A DNA stretch of 22,163 bases from Actinobacteria bacterium UBA5176 (lineage in GTDB: Bacteria > Actinomycetota > UBA4738): positions 12,006 through 34,168 of the forward strand of contig DHWS01000041.1 of NCBI GenBank assembly GCA_002413305.1. Reading direction: 5' to 3'. The position numbers were made by a program, and so were the translations under genes. The notes below the pieces were generated by a model. That model saw nothing but the letters and a program-made list of their open reading frames with translations, searched no databases and was not told the DNA's origin. Shown here one piece after another: positions 1 through 7,300 of this stretch. Positions within the stretch are counted from its first letter, which is position 1, and the number at the start of each line of letters is the position of its first letter.

Positions 1-91
1 TCGGATGACCACCCAGTCATCTCATTTGTGCATGACGTTCGATTGTGCCCACGGCGGGCGGAGAAGTCAAAGGCGGGGTCTGTCGGGTGGA

Positions 92-943
92 TTACGGAGT
101 GGCGCCGCGAGGCAGGGGCACCAGCACGACCGGACGGGATGTCAGGTCCGCCGATCCGAGTGCTGATCGGAACACATCCGCGATGGCCCCACCGACGGCT
201 CGGGAGCCGAGCTCGGCGGCGGATCCGTCCCCCGCGATCAGCCGCCCGATCTCCAGAACCGCCTGTCCGAAGATCGACTCCGCCGACGCTGGATACCCGG
301 GCCGGCGCTGCAGGGCCCGGGCGAACAGGTCGAGGAAGACCGGCAAGGCCGGTTCGATCAGCCTCCCGAGGACGGCGCCGGCCTGTTCGACCCCGACCGG
401 CTGCGGGCCGACCACATCGGCGAACCGGGCCGTGACGTCGGTGGCGAGCGCGGCGGCGGCTGCGAAGAAGAGCTCCTCCTTCGACCGGTAGTGCCGGTAG
501 AAGGATCCCTTCGCGATCCGGGCCGCGTGGCAGATGTCGTCCACGTTGACGTCGGCGTAGCCCCGCTTGGCGAAGGCGTCCTTGGCCGCATCCAGGAGGC
601 GGGCCGAAGGGGTCCGGCGCCTCGACATGCGCGGGCCGAGGGCCTTGTCCCACATCACCGGGCTGAACGCGTCTTCGGCCTCCAGGCGAAGGAGCTCGGG
701 CATGATGCGCCGGATCATGTCCAGCGAAAGGCCCCGCCGCTCGCGGAGGGTCCGGATCAGCTTTAGCGCCTGGACATGACGGCGGTCGTACGTGAACCGG
801 TTGGCGGCGACGCGCTTCGGCTGGGGAAGCAGTCCGTGTCGGAGGTAGTAGTGGACCGTCGCGGGGGGAACGTCCGTCTCGGCGACCAGGTCGGCGATCG
901 TCAGCGCCCGAGGCCTCGGCGGGCCCGATCCGCTGCGTGACAT
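92..943 (-). CDS. MerR-TetR fused two-domain transcriptional regulator
   Basis: This 283-residue protein carries two different DNA-binding domains. Residues about 14-85 are a MerR-type winged helix (LTIADLVAETDVPPATVHYY, then a tyrosine/leucine-rich wing and the GLSLDMIRRIM helix). Residues about 113-162 are a TetR-type helix-turn-helix (LLDAAKDAFAKRGYADVNVD, then ARIAKGSFYRHYRSKEELF). The rest is a helical ligand-sensing region like a TetR C-terminal domain. MerR proteins usually end in a dimerisation coiled coil and effector domain; here a complete TetR unit replaces it. The ATG at 943 follows a TATATT -10 element by only 6 nt, so the mRNA is probably leaderless. It is divergent from degV1-dodecin, so those genes or itself are plausible targets, but no operator is proven. 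Domain assignment is strong; the ligand is unknown. Confidence 0.9.
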   Translation of the reverse strand: MSRSGSGPPRPRALTIADLVAETDVPPATVHYYLRHGLLPQPKRVAANRFTYDRRHVQALKLIRTLRERRGLSLDMIRRIMPELLRLEAEDAFSPVMWDKALGPRMSRRRTPSARLLDAAKDAFAKRGYADVNVDDICHAARIAKGSFYRHYRSKEELFFAAAAALATDVTARFADVVGPQPVGVEQAGAVLGRLIEPALPVFLDLFARALQRRPGYPASAESIFGQAVLEIGRLIAGDGSAAELGSRAVGGAIADVFRSALGSADLTSRPVVLVPLPRGATP

Positions 944-949
944 GGTGCC

Positions 950-955
950 AATATA
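950..955 (-). promoter_or_regulatory. -10 element of the MerR-TetR regulator gene (leaderless)
   Basis: The minus strand reads TATATT here, one base from the TATAAT consensus. Six bases separate it from the ATG at 943, so transcription should begin at or next to the start codon. No convincing -35 hexamer lies 17 bp upstream. Confidence 0.55.
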
Positions 956-1026
956 CTTACGCCTTCGTCCCGGATGCGCCAGCGACGAACGCGTGGTTGA
1001 CGCGCCGGGCGGGTAGAGGAGGAGAC

Positions 1027-1860
1027 GTGGCGAAGCCCGTTCTCATCACGGATTCGAGCTCCTGCATCCCGCCCGACCTCGCGCGCACGCACGCCATCCG
1101 CATCGTCCCGATCCTGTTGCACATCGGGGGCGACGAATACCGGGACGGGGTCGACCTCGAACCGGCCGCGCTGTACGAAGCCCTGGAGCGCGGCCTCCCG
1201 GTGAAGTCGGCCGCGCCGTCGCCCCTCGACTACCTGGAGGCCGTTGAGGAGGCCGGTGACCGTCCCGCCGTGATCGTGACCCCGGCCTCGGAGTTCACCC
1301 GCATGCATCACCATGCCCTCCTCGCCGCGGAGCTTGCCGGGCGGGGCGTCACGGTCGTGGATTCCCGGGCCGCCGCTGCCGCCCACGGCCTTGTCGTGCT
1401 GGCCGCGGCCGAGGCGGCCGGGACCGCGGTGGACGACGTGGTGGCCGCGGCGGAGGAGGCGTCGTGGCGGGCCGAGCTCGTGGCCTGCCTGGAGTCGCTG
1501 GACCACCTTCGCCAGAGCGGCCATGTGCCGGCCGTGGCGCTCGAGCTGGCCAGCGGCCTCGGGGTCCGGCCGGTCTTCCGGATGCGCCGGGGCACGGCGG
1601 AGCGTGTGGCCCTTCCCAGGAGCGAGCACGCCGCCCTGAGCCGGATCGCCAGGGAGTGGCGAGCAGGCGGCGGCCCCGATGCGTCGAGCAGCGCCGTCTT
1701 CCACGCCGGCCGGCCCGAACGGGCGCGGGCGCTCTGCGAGGAGCTCGGCATGTCTCCCACCTTGATCACGGAGTTCAGCGCCGCCATGGCGGTGCACACC
1801 GGTCCCGGGGTGACGGGGGTGGCGTGGCTCCGCAAGCCGAACATCGAACCCGAACTGTAG
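1027..1860 (+). CDS. DegV family fatty-acid-binding protein (divergent paralogue 1)
   Basis: A 277-residue DegV-fold protein; this family (FakB) binds single fatty acids and presents them to the kinase FakA. The N-terminal VLITDSSSCIPPDLA strand-loop and the later YRDGVDL segment are typical. The C-terminal VHTGPGVTG carries the conserved histidine near the carboxylate. The usual TSxPSxxDF lipid-head motif reads KSAAPSPLDY, and the usual LRRxGR segment reads LRQSGH, so its ligand contacts differ from canonical FakB and from DegV2 at 7281. The GTG start at 1027 is chosen because the purine-rich run AGAGGAGGAG precedes it; the frame stays open upstream without family-like sequence. Dodecin follows 18 nt later, so the two are probably co-transcribed. 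The family is clear; the ligand is not. Confidence 0.9.
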   Translation: MAKPVLITDSSSCIPPDLARTHAIRIVPILLHIGGDEYRDGVDLEPAALYEALERGLPVKSAAPSPLDYLEAVEEAGDRPAVIVTPASEFTRMHHHALLAAELAGRGVTVVDSRAAAAAHGLVVLAAAEAAGTAVDDVVAAAEEASWRAELVACLESLDHLRQSGHVPAVALELASGLGVRPVFRMRRGTAERVALPRSEHAALSRIAREWRAGGGPDASSSAVFHAGRPERARALCEELGMSPTLITEFSAAMAVHTGPGVTGVAWLRKPNIEPEL

Positions 1861-1878
1861 AGAGAAGGAGGTCGGCCG

Positions 1879-2088
1879 ATGGCTGAGAGCATCTACCGCG
1901 TCACCGAAGTGATCGGAACCAGCACCGAATCCTGGGAAGCCGCGACCAAGAACGCGGTCGAGACGGCCGCGAAGACGCTCCGGGACCTTCGGGTGGGAGA
2001 GGTCGTGAAGCTGGACGTGACGATGTCGGACGGCAAGGTCACCAGCTACCGGGCTCGGGTCGCCATCTCGTTCAAGTACGAGGGGTAG
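1879..2088 (+). CDS. Dodecin (small flavin-binding protein)
   Basis: A 69-residue protein matching dodecin over its whole length: MAESIYRVTEVIGTS, then a helix with SWEAATKNAVETAAKTLR, then two strands ending in YRARVAISFKYEG. Dodecins form hollow dodecamers that store or buffer flavins (FMN, riboflavin, FAD) in the cytoplasm, in some species also coenzyme A. The strong ribosome-binding site AGAAGGAGG lies about 8 nt before the ATG. The gene sits 18 nt after degV1 and the two read as one operon. The shared function is not obvious: a lipid carrier beside a flavin store may point to acyl-CoA or redox metabolism, which is inference. Confidence 0.95.
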   Translation: MAESIYRVTEVIGTSTESWEAATKNAVETAAKTLRDLRVGEVVKLDVTMSDGKVTSYRARVAISFKYEG

Positions 2089-2153
2089 CCGCTCGCCGCT
2101 CTTCGACGGATGGAATCGGCGGCCGGCGGGGGCCGGTCGTCGGGTGGGAACGC

Positions 2154-3110
2154 CTACGGTTCGTAGACGGGTGTGAGCCAGTCCAGGTACTCCGGCATCT
2201 CCCCGTGGACGGCCGCCAGGTACGTGTCCTGGATCTGCCGCGTCACGTCCCCCAGCTTGCCGTCGCCCAGCACGCGCCCGTCGACACTGGCGACGGGGGC
2301 GACCTGGACGCCCGTGCCGCACAGGAACATCTCGTCGGCGACGTAGAGCTCGGACCGGTCGACGCGGCGCTCTTCGACCGGGATGCCGAGCCGCCCGGCG
2401 ACGTCGATGATCGCGGCCCGTGTGATGCCCACCAGGATGTCGTCGGCGGCGGCTGGCGTTATGAGGCGCCCGTCGATGACCAGGAAGAGGTTGGCCGCGC
2501 TGCCCTCGGAAACGTGGCCGTCGTGTGTGAGCAGGATGGCTTCGTCGAAGCCGGCGGCCTGCGCGTCGGCGACAGCCAACGCTGCGTTGATGTACCCGCC
2601 GGTCGCCTTGGCCCGCGCGGGGATGGAGTTGTCGTCGTTGCGCCGCCAGCCGGACACCGTGACCTTCAGGCCATTCGTGATGTCCAGGTAGGCGCCCATC
2701 GGGGCCGTGAAGCAGCAGTACGCGTCCTCGAGGTTCAGCAGGCCGACCTTGATGATTGGCGACGCCTTGTAGGCAAGGGGCCGGACGTACACGTCCTCCC
2801 GGTAGCCGTTGCGCCGGATCAGTTCGACCGCGATCTCGCACAGGTCCTCGGCGGGCTTGCGGATGTCGATACGGAAGAGCTTCGCCGAGTTGAGCAGGCG
2901 CCGGAAGTGCTGGCGCAGCTTGACCAGGTAGAGCTGCTCGCGTTCGGCGTTCCAGTACCCCCGGATGCCCTCGAAACATCCGGTGCCGTAGTTGAACGCG
3001 TGGGTGGCGATGGAGATCGTCGCTTCTTCCATGGGCACGAACGCGCCACGGTGATACGCGATCCCCTGTGCGGCGAACCCCGGATGCCGTCCGGCCATCG
3101 CGTGCAGCAT
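2154..3110 (-). CDS. ilvE: Branched-chain amino acid aminotransferase (class IV PLP)
   Basis: This enzyme transfers the amino group between glutamate and the keto acids of leucine, isoleucine and valine, using pyridoxal phosphate. Class IV hallmarks are all present: an N-terminal HAFNYGTGCFEGIRGY, RPLAYKASP, the PLP lysine in AKATGGYINAALA, then FDEAILL, HVSEGSAANLFLV and the late FLCGTGVQVAPV. The length of about 318 residues fits the family. The frame continues upstream to 3200, but that extension runs into the SRP RNA gene and lacks family sequence, so I start at the ATG at 3110 (the ATG at 3098 is also possible). Neither has a clear Shine-Dalgarno. D-amino-acid or aminodeoxychorismate relatives share the fold, but the motifs favour IlvE. 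Confidence 0.92.
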   Translation of the reverse strand: MLHAMAGRHPGFAAQGIAYHRGAFVPMEEATISIATHAFNYGTGCFEGIRGYWNAEREQLYLVKLRQHFRRLLNSAKLFRIDIRKPAEDLCEIAVELIRRNGYREDVYVRPLAYKASPIIKVGLLNLEDAYCCFTAPMGAYLDITNGLKVTVSGWRRNDDNSIPARAKATGGYINAALAVADAQAAGFDEAILLTHDGHVSEGSAANLFLVIDGRLITPAAADDILVGITRAAIIDVAGRLGIPVEERRVDRSELYVADEMFLCGTGVQVAPVASVDGRVLGDGKLGDVTRQIQDTYLAAVHGEMPEYLDWLTPVYEP

Positions 3111-3140
3111 ACGACCCGGGATGGGGTGTCGACGACGGGG

Positions 3141-3148
3141 CGTATACT
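3141..3148. promoter_or_regulatory. Divergent overlapping -10 elements, SRP RNA and ilvE
   Basis: The palindrome GTATAC (3142-3147) gives TATACT on the plus strand (3143-3148), seven bases before the first base of the SRP RNA at 3156. It gives TATACG on the minus strand, correctly placed for an ilvE transcript starting near 3134. The plus-strand promoter is well supported by the RNA end; the minus-strand one is inference. No good -35 hexamer was found for either. Confidence 0.6.
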
Positions 3149-3155
3149 CGCCCGT

Positions 3156-3432
3156 GGTGACCGTGCTAGGCGGGGAGCTAGCGGTGCCCTGTACCCGCAA
3201 TCCGCTCTAGCGGGGCCGAGGCCCGCCCGCGGCCCGCACGGTTCGGGACCGCTCCGGGCACGGAGCGTTGAAGGCTGGGTCTCGCGCGACGTCAACCTCC
3301 GAACTCCGTCAGGACCGGAAGGTAGCAGCGGTAAGGGGGTATTGACGGGTGCCGCGAGGATCACCTGGCCGGAGCTCACGGCCTGTTGAGCGACCGTGTC
3401 GCGCGGTGTCAACGGCGGGGTGCACGGTCACC
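3156..3432 (+). ncRNA. ffs: Signal recognition particle RNA, large bacterial type with Alu domain
   Basis: This RNA pairs with Ffh to target membrane and secreted proteins. The 5' part (GTGCTAGGCGGGGAG, then TAGCGGTGCCCTGTA and CCGCAATCCGCTCTAGC) is the Alu domain found in Bacillus scRNA. The signature apical loop of helix 8, GTCAGGACCGGAAGG then AGCAGC, lies at 3308-3327. GGTGCCGCGAGGATCACCTGG then GGCCGGAGCTCACG-like sequence forms the return arm. The ends are fixed by a perfect 11-bp closing helix: GGTGACCGTGC (3156-3166) pairs with GCACGGTCACC (3422-3432). The length of 277 nt is close to the 271 nt of B. subtilis. As in Bacillus it lies directly upstream of dnaX. Exact ends may differ by a few bases. 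Confidence 0.96.
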
Positions 3433-3457
3433 ATATGCTTGCCGTGGGGGAGGACGG

Positions 3458-5155
3458 GTGGCTGAGGAGAGCAGGGAACAGATAGCGCTCTACCGGAAAT
3501 ACCGGCCACAGTCTCCGGACGAGGTGGTGGGCCAGGAGCACGTGGTGCGCGCGCTGGTCGGGGCCATCAAAGAGGACCGGCTCTCCCATGCGTTCCTGTT
3601 CTGTGGCCCTCGCGGCACCGGCAAGACCTCCACGGCCCGGATCCTCGCCAAGATGGTCAATTGCGAGCACGGTCCCACGGCCGAGCCGTGCGGCGTCTGC
3701 AGCCAGTGCGTCGCGATCCGCGAGGGCTCGCACCTGGACGTGGTCGAGATCGACGCGGCGTCCCACGGTGGCGTCGACGACGCGCGGGAGCTCCGCGAGC
3801 GCGCCCCCACCGCACCCGCCATGGGGCGCGAGAAGGTCTACATCATCGACGAGGCCCAGCGCCTGTCCCGGGAGGCGTTCGACGCGCTGCTGAAGGTCCT
3901 GGAGGAACCGCCGCCCGGGGTGCGGTTCGTCCTGGCCACCACCGAGCCCCACAAGATGCCGGCGACCATCGTCGGGCGGACCCAGCGGTTCGACTTCCGG
4001 CGGGTGTCCACGGACACCGCCGCGGATCATCTCGAGCGGGTGGCGAAGGAGGAGGGCATCGCGCTGTCCCGGGGGGCGGCGGAGATGCTGGCCCGGCAGG
4101 CCGAGGGCTCCCTCCGCGACGCCCTGTCGCTCCTGGACCAGAGCCGGGTGCTCGGGGGTGGCGAGGTGGACGAGGCGGCCGTGGCGGCACTGATCGGTTC
4201 GCCGAAGGCCGACCTCCCGTTCGAGCTTGCCGACGCCGTGGCGGTGCAGGACGTCCGGGGGGTGTTCGAGATCGTGGACCGGCTGGTGCAGGAGGGGCAG
4301 GACTTCCGGTACCTCGTCGGCCAGATCCTGTCGCACTTCCGCAACCTCATGCTGGTCCGGTCGGCGCCGGAGGAGCCGTCGGTGCTCGACGTGCCCCAGG
4401 ACCTGCACCCCCGGCTGGTGGCCCAGGGGTCGAAGTTCACCATGGCCGAGCTGGCCCGGATCCTGTCGCTGCTGCTGGCCGCCCAGACCGACATGCGGTG
4501 GACGACGTCGCCGCGGCTGACCGTTGAGCTCGCCCTGATCCGGGCCACCGTGCCGGAGGCCGATCCGAACGCCGCCGGCCTGGCGTCGCGGGTGGAACGG
4601 CTCGAACGGCTCGCCGGGGTGGAGGGTGGACCTCCTCCGGCCGACCCGCCCTCGCCCGTGACGACCGCCATCCCGGTGGCCGATGCTCCGCCGGCCGTCG
4701 TCCCGGTGGCCGATGCCCCGGTGGCCGAAGCACCGCCGGCAACGCGCGATGCGGCCGAGCCGGGCCCGCACGCACCGTCGGCTGGATCGCTGGACGTGGC
4801 GTCGATCCGGCGGGCCTGGGGCCAGCTGCTGGACCGGTTGGAGGAGCGCCGGCAGATGATCCTCCACGCGAACCTGCAGGCGGCGACCCCCGCCTCGTAC
4901 GACGGATCGGTGCTGGAGCTCGCCTTCCCGCCCGGCCGGAAGTTCGCCGTCCAGAAGGTGCAGTCGAAGGAGGACGAGCTGCGCCAGGTGTTCGCGGAGG
5001 TCTTCGGCGTCAATCCGCGCATCCGCTGCGTGGCGCGGGACGAGGTGCCAGGCGTATCCGTGATCGAGGAGGACGCGCCCGCCACGCCGGAGCAGGCCCT
5101 CCAGATGCTGAAGTCCGAGTTCGGCGCCGTCCCCGACGACGGCCCGGCCACCTAG
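3458..5155 (+). CDS. dnaX: DNA polymerase III subunit gamma/tau
   Basis: The clamp-loader ATPase of the replicative polymerase, 565 residues. It begins with the family opening ALYRKYRP, followed by the Walker [10 protein letters not shown] (residues 50-58). The zinc module has cysteines at 69, 78, 81 and 84. Then come [17 protein letters not shown], the Walker B region [11 protein letters not shown], and LLKVLEEPP with the sensor region [14 protein letters not shown]. After about residue 370 a Pro/Ala linker with a short tandem repeat leads to a C-terminal domain (about 430-545) that should bind the polymerase. The GTG at 3458 is chosen because GGGGGAGGA precedes it by 3-4 nt and the upstream frame falls inside the SRP RNA. 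No slippery A-tract suggests programmed frameshifting. recR follows after 19 nt. Confidence 0.97.
   Translation: MAEESREQIALYRKYRPQSPDEVVGQEHVVRALVGAIKEDRLSHAFLFCGPRGTGKTSTARILAKMVNCEHGPTAEPCGVCSQCVAIREGSHLDVVEIDAASHGGVDDARELRERAPTAPAMGREKVYIIDEAQRLSREAFDALLKVLEEPPPGVRFVLATTEPHKMPATIVGRTQRFDFRRVSTDTAADHLERVAKEEGIALSRGAAEMLARQAEGSLRDALSLLDQSRVLGGGEVDEAAVAALIGSPKADLPFELADAVAVQDVRGVFEIVDRLVQEGQDFRYLVGQILSHFRNLMLVRSAPEEPSVLDVPQDLHPRLVAQGSKFTMAELARILSLLLAAQTDMRWTTSPRLTVELALIRATVPEADPNAAGLASRVERLERLAGVEGGPPPADPPSPVTTAIPVADAPPAVVPVADAPVAEAPPATRDAAEPGPHAPSAGSLDVASIRRAWGQLLDRLEERRQMILHANLQAATPASYDGSVLELAFPPGRKFAVQKVQSKEDELRQVFAEVFGVNPRIRCVARDEVPGVSVIEEDAPATPEQALQMLKSEFGAVPDDGPAT
4673..4728 (+). repeat. 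Short repeats in the dnaX linker
   Basis: The 11-mer CCGGTGGCCGA occurs three times, at 4673-4683, 4703-4713 and 4718-4728. It encodes PVAD/PVAE units in the proline-alanine linker between the ATPase and the C-terminal domain. The repeats stay in frame and probably only alter linker length. Confidence 0.8.
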
Positions 5156-5174
5156 GCCCGGAGAGGTCGGTCCG

Positions 5175-5768
5175 GTGTTCGAAGGCCCCATCCAGGACCT
5201 CATCGACGAGCTTTCGCGCCTCCCCGGGATCGGCCCGAAGTCGGCCCAGCGGCTCGCCTTCTATGTCGTCAAGGCCCCCGCGCTGGACGCGAAGCGACTG
5301 GCCGATGCGCTGGTCGCGGCGAAGGAGCGGATGCGGTTCTGCCGGGAGTGCTTCTGCGTGAGCGAGGGCGACCTGTGCCGGATCTGCCGCGACCCCGGCC
5401 GTGACGCGAGCGTCATCTGCGTGGTGGAGGAGTCGAAAGACCAAGCGGCCATCGAGAAGGCGGGTGTGATCAAAGGCCGCTACCACGTCCTGGGCGGGGC
5501 CATCTCACCGCTGGAGGGCATCGGACCCGACGACCTGCGCGTGCAGGAGCTGCTGGACCGGGTGGCCAGGGACCACGTGCAGGAGGTCATCCTGGCCACC
5601 AACCCCAACCTCGAAGGGAACGCCACCGCGATGTACGTGGCGGCGCTCCTCAAGCCGGCCGGCATCACGGTGACCCGGCTGGCCAGCGGCCTGCCGGTCG
5701 GCGGAGACCTGGAGTACGCCGACGAGGTCACGCTCGGCCAGGCACTGGAGGGCCGCCGGGAGATGTGA
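5175..5768 (+). CDS. recR: Recombination mediator RecR
   Basis: RecR works with RecO (and RecF) to load RecA on SSB-coated gaps. The 197-residue length is exactly typical. The N-terminal helix-hairpin-helix is [14 protein letters not shown] (residues 16-29). A zinc finger follows with Cys56, 59, 68 and 71 ([17 protein letters not shown]). The Toprim domain includes CVVEESKD (82-89) and [19 protein letters not shown], then [18 protein letters not shown] and [20 protein letters not shown] sequence near the end. Translation starts at the GTG at 5175, 19 nt after dnaX; the GAGAGG before it is a modest ribosome-binding site. The usual nucleoid-associated gene ybaB is missing between dnaX and recR. 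The stop codon lies inside a hairpin shared with the convergent MFS gene. Confidence 0.97.
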   Translation: MFEGPIQDLIDELSRLPGIGPKSAQRLAFYVVKAPALDAKRLADALVAAKERMRFCRECFCVSEGDLCRICRDPGRDASVICVVEESKDQAAIEKAGVIKGRYHVLGGAISPLEGIGPDDLRVQELLDRVARDHVQEVILATNPNLEGNATAMYVAALLKPAGITVTRLASGLPVGGDLEYADEVTLGQALEGRREM

Positions 5769-5781
5769 GCCCGCCGGCTCA
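5766..5781. terminator. Hairpin containing both stop codons of convergent recR and MFS genes
   Basis: The inverted repeat TGAGCC-CGCC-GGCTCA has a perfect 6-bp stem. Its left arm begins with the TGA of recR (5766-5768) and its right arm ends with the TCA that is the TGA of the minus-strand transporter (5779-5781). There is no T-tract on either side, so it would be a weak or Rho-assisted bidirectional terminator. Confidence 0.5.
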
Positions 5782-7191
5782 GGATCGGTCCGCCTCCCGC
5801 ACGTCCTGTGAAGGGGAGCCCGACGGCGCCTGCGGCGATCCATCCTCCGCCGACGACGCCCACGGGCCCTTGCGGGTCACGCCGGCGGAGGCCAGCGCGC
5901 CCAGGAGGATCAACCCACCGCCAACGATGAGCCCGAGCTGGTTGCCGTCGAGGGTGATGATGAAGTGGACGCGGCCGATCCAATGGGCCAGCGCGCCGAT
6001 GCCCAGGGCGCCGATGCCGAGCCCGACCCGGAACAGCATCTGGATCCCGCCCATGATCCGGCCCCGGACGCGGTCCTCCGCCACCTCCTGGGCCAGGGTG
6101 AGCGCCAGCACGATGGCCACCGAGAACACCACGCCGAAGAACACCGCGGCGACGAAGGCAAGCCACAGCACGGCGACGAAGCCCATGAAGATGAGCGTGG
6201 CGCCGCAGAGCACCACGCACACCACGAACACGTGGGCCTTCCCGCGCTTGACCAGCAGGCGCACGATCCCGAGGCCGACACCCATGCCCAGGCCCCACAG
6301 GGCGGCCAGCCACCCGAACGCCGCATCCGACCCGCCCAGCGTCTGGTGGACGTAGCCGATCCCGACGGCGAACAACACCCCGCCCCCGAACATCGAGACG
6401 ATCAACCCGTACGCCATCGACCGCAGCCCCGGGTGGTTCACCACGTAGCGGATCCCCTCCGCGACGTCCCGGAAGAGCTCGATCTCTCCGCGGCCGGATG
6501 CCTGCCGGATCTGGAGGCCGGCGATCATCACCGCGGAGAAGACGAACGTGAGCGAGTCGAACAGGAACGCGAAGGCGGTGGGGTGGTTCGCGAGCGCGCT
6601 GTGGAACGGGACGAAGGTGGGGATGTGCTGTGCTGCCACCCGGAGGCCGCCGAACAGTGCCGCCGACACCGGGATCGCCCCGTACGACGAACCGAGGATG
6701 AGCCCGTTGGCTTGTTCGAGTCCCCCCTCGGGGACCAGGAGGGGGATGCTCGCGTCCCGGGCGGGGAGGAAGAACAGCGAGATCGACTCGTGGACGAAGG
6801 CGATCGTGTACAGCACCCAGAGCTGCGGGAAGAAGGGGACCAGCGCGATGAGGACGGCCCGGGAGACGTCGCAGGTGACCATGATCGTTCGCCGGTACCG
6901 GCGGTCGGCCACCACGCCGCCCACCGGAGCGGCGAAGATCGGTGGGACCAGCCGGAGGACCAGCACGACCGCGACGGCCGTCTGGTTCTTGTGCGAGAAC
7001 TCATAGGCGGCGGCGATGAACGCGAGCGTCGCCACCCAGTCGCCCAGAGAGGACACTGACTGGCCGACCAACAGGCGCCGGAATCCCGGCGAGCCGAGCA
7101 CGGCCCGGAAACCGACGCCCCCACCGTCGGACCCTCCGGCAGGTTCGGGCCGACCCTCCTCCGGCGGGTGGGCATCCGTGTCGCGGTCCAC
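5779..7191 (-). CDS. Major facilitator superfamily efflux transporter
   Basis: An integral membrane exporter of about 470 residues with some 12 hydrophobic segments. Typical of MFS_3-type efflux permeases are LLVGQSVSSLGDWVATLAFI in segment 1 and the motif-A-like loop GGVVADRRYRRTIM between segments 2 and 3. A central cytoplasmic stretch, ELFRDVAEGIRYVVNHPGLR, is characteristic of this group. The second half repeats the pattern with AQEVAEDRVRGRIMGGIQ. The substrate cannot be read from the sequence. I take the GTG at 7191, preceded by GGGGGGACGAGG; an ATG at 7239 in the same frame is possible, but it would place the promoter inside degV2. Both N-termini are disordered and rich in Pro, Gly and Asp. 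The gene is convergent with recR and divergent from degV2. Confidence 0.9.
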   Translation of the reverse strand: MDRDTDAHPPEEGRPEPAGGSDGGGVGFRAVLGSPGFRRLLVGQSVSSLGDWVATLAFIAAAYEFSHKNQTAVAVVLVLRLVPPIFAAPVGGVVADRRYRRTIMVTCDVSRAVLIALVPFFPQLWVLYTIAFVHESISLFFLPARDASIPLLVPEGGLEQANGLILGSSYGAIPVSAALFGGLRVAAQHIPTFVPFHSALANHPTAFAFLFDSLTFVFSAVMIAGLQIRQASGRGEIELFRDVAEGIRYVVNHPGLRSMAYGLIVSMFGGGVLFAVGIGYVHQTLGGSDAAFGWLAALWGLGMGVGLGIVRLLVKRGKAHVFVVCVVLCGATLIFMGFVAVLWLAFVAAVFFGVVFSVAIVLALTLAQEVAEDRVRGRIMGGIQMLFRVGLGIGALGIGALAHWIGRVHFIITLDGNQLGLIVGGGLILLGALASAGVTRKGPWASSAEDGSPQAPSGSPSQDVREADRS

Positions 7192-7224
7192 GCGAACCTC
7201 GTCCCCCCTGCTTCTCGGGGCGGG

Positions 7225-7230
7225 TATGGT
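7225..7230 (+). promoter_or_regulatory. -10 element upstream of degV2 and its leaderless mini-ORF
   Basis: TATGGT sits exactly 7 nt before an ATG at 7238, the same distance that separates the SRP RNA -10 from its first base. Transcription should therefore start at the A of that ATG, which opens a 20-codon ORF ahead of degV2. No clear -35 is visible. Confidence 0.5.
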
Positions 7231-7237
7231 CTGCCCC

Positions 7238-7300
7238 ATGATTCTCGTCGAACGCTCCGGCCGAGCGGGGGATTCCCTGGATGGTCGCGGTCGTCGCTGA
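7238..7300 (+). CDS. Possible leaderless 20-codon upstream ORF
   Basis: The ATG at 7238 lies where transcription from the TATGGT element should begin, so a ribosome could start on it without a Shine-Dalgarno. The frame encodes MILVERSGRAGDS and a short Gly/Arg-rich tail. It stops with TGA at 7298-7300, overlapping the first 20 bases of degV2 in another frame. Such an ORF could couple or tune degV2 translation. It may equally be chance; there is no homology to lean on. Confidence 0.25.
   Translation: MILVERSGRAGDSLDGRGRR

Noticed and set aside
997..1002. TTGACG as the -35 box of a degV1 promoter
   Set aside because: No -10 occurs at 16-18 bp; the position 17 bp downstream is the ribosome-binding site.
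901..2979. A 692-codon minus-strand frame across degV1, dodecin and ilvE
   Set aside because: Low-complexity Arg/Gly/Pro/His composition, no domain, and it overlaps three well-supported genes.
3111..3200. N-terminal extension of ilvE up to an upstream start
   Set aside because: It would run through the promoter and the 5' end of the SRP RNA, and the extra residues do not look like the family.
3458..5155. Programmed frameshift producing a short gamma form of DnaX
   Set aside because: No A-rich slippery heptamer exists in the gene.
3428..5203. A 591-codon minus-strand frame opposite dnaX
   Set aside because: Composition is that of a GC shadow and dnaX is certain on the other strand.
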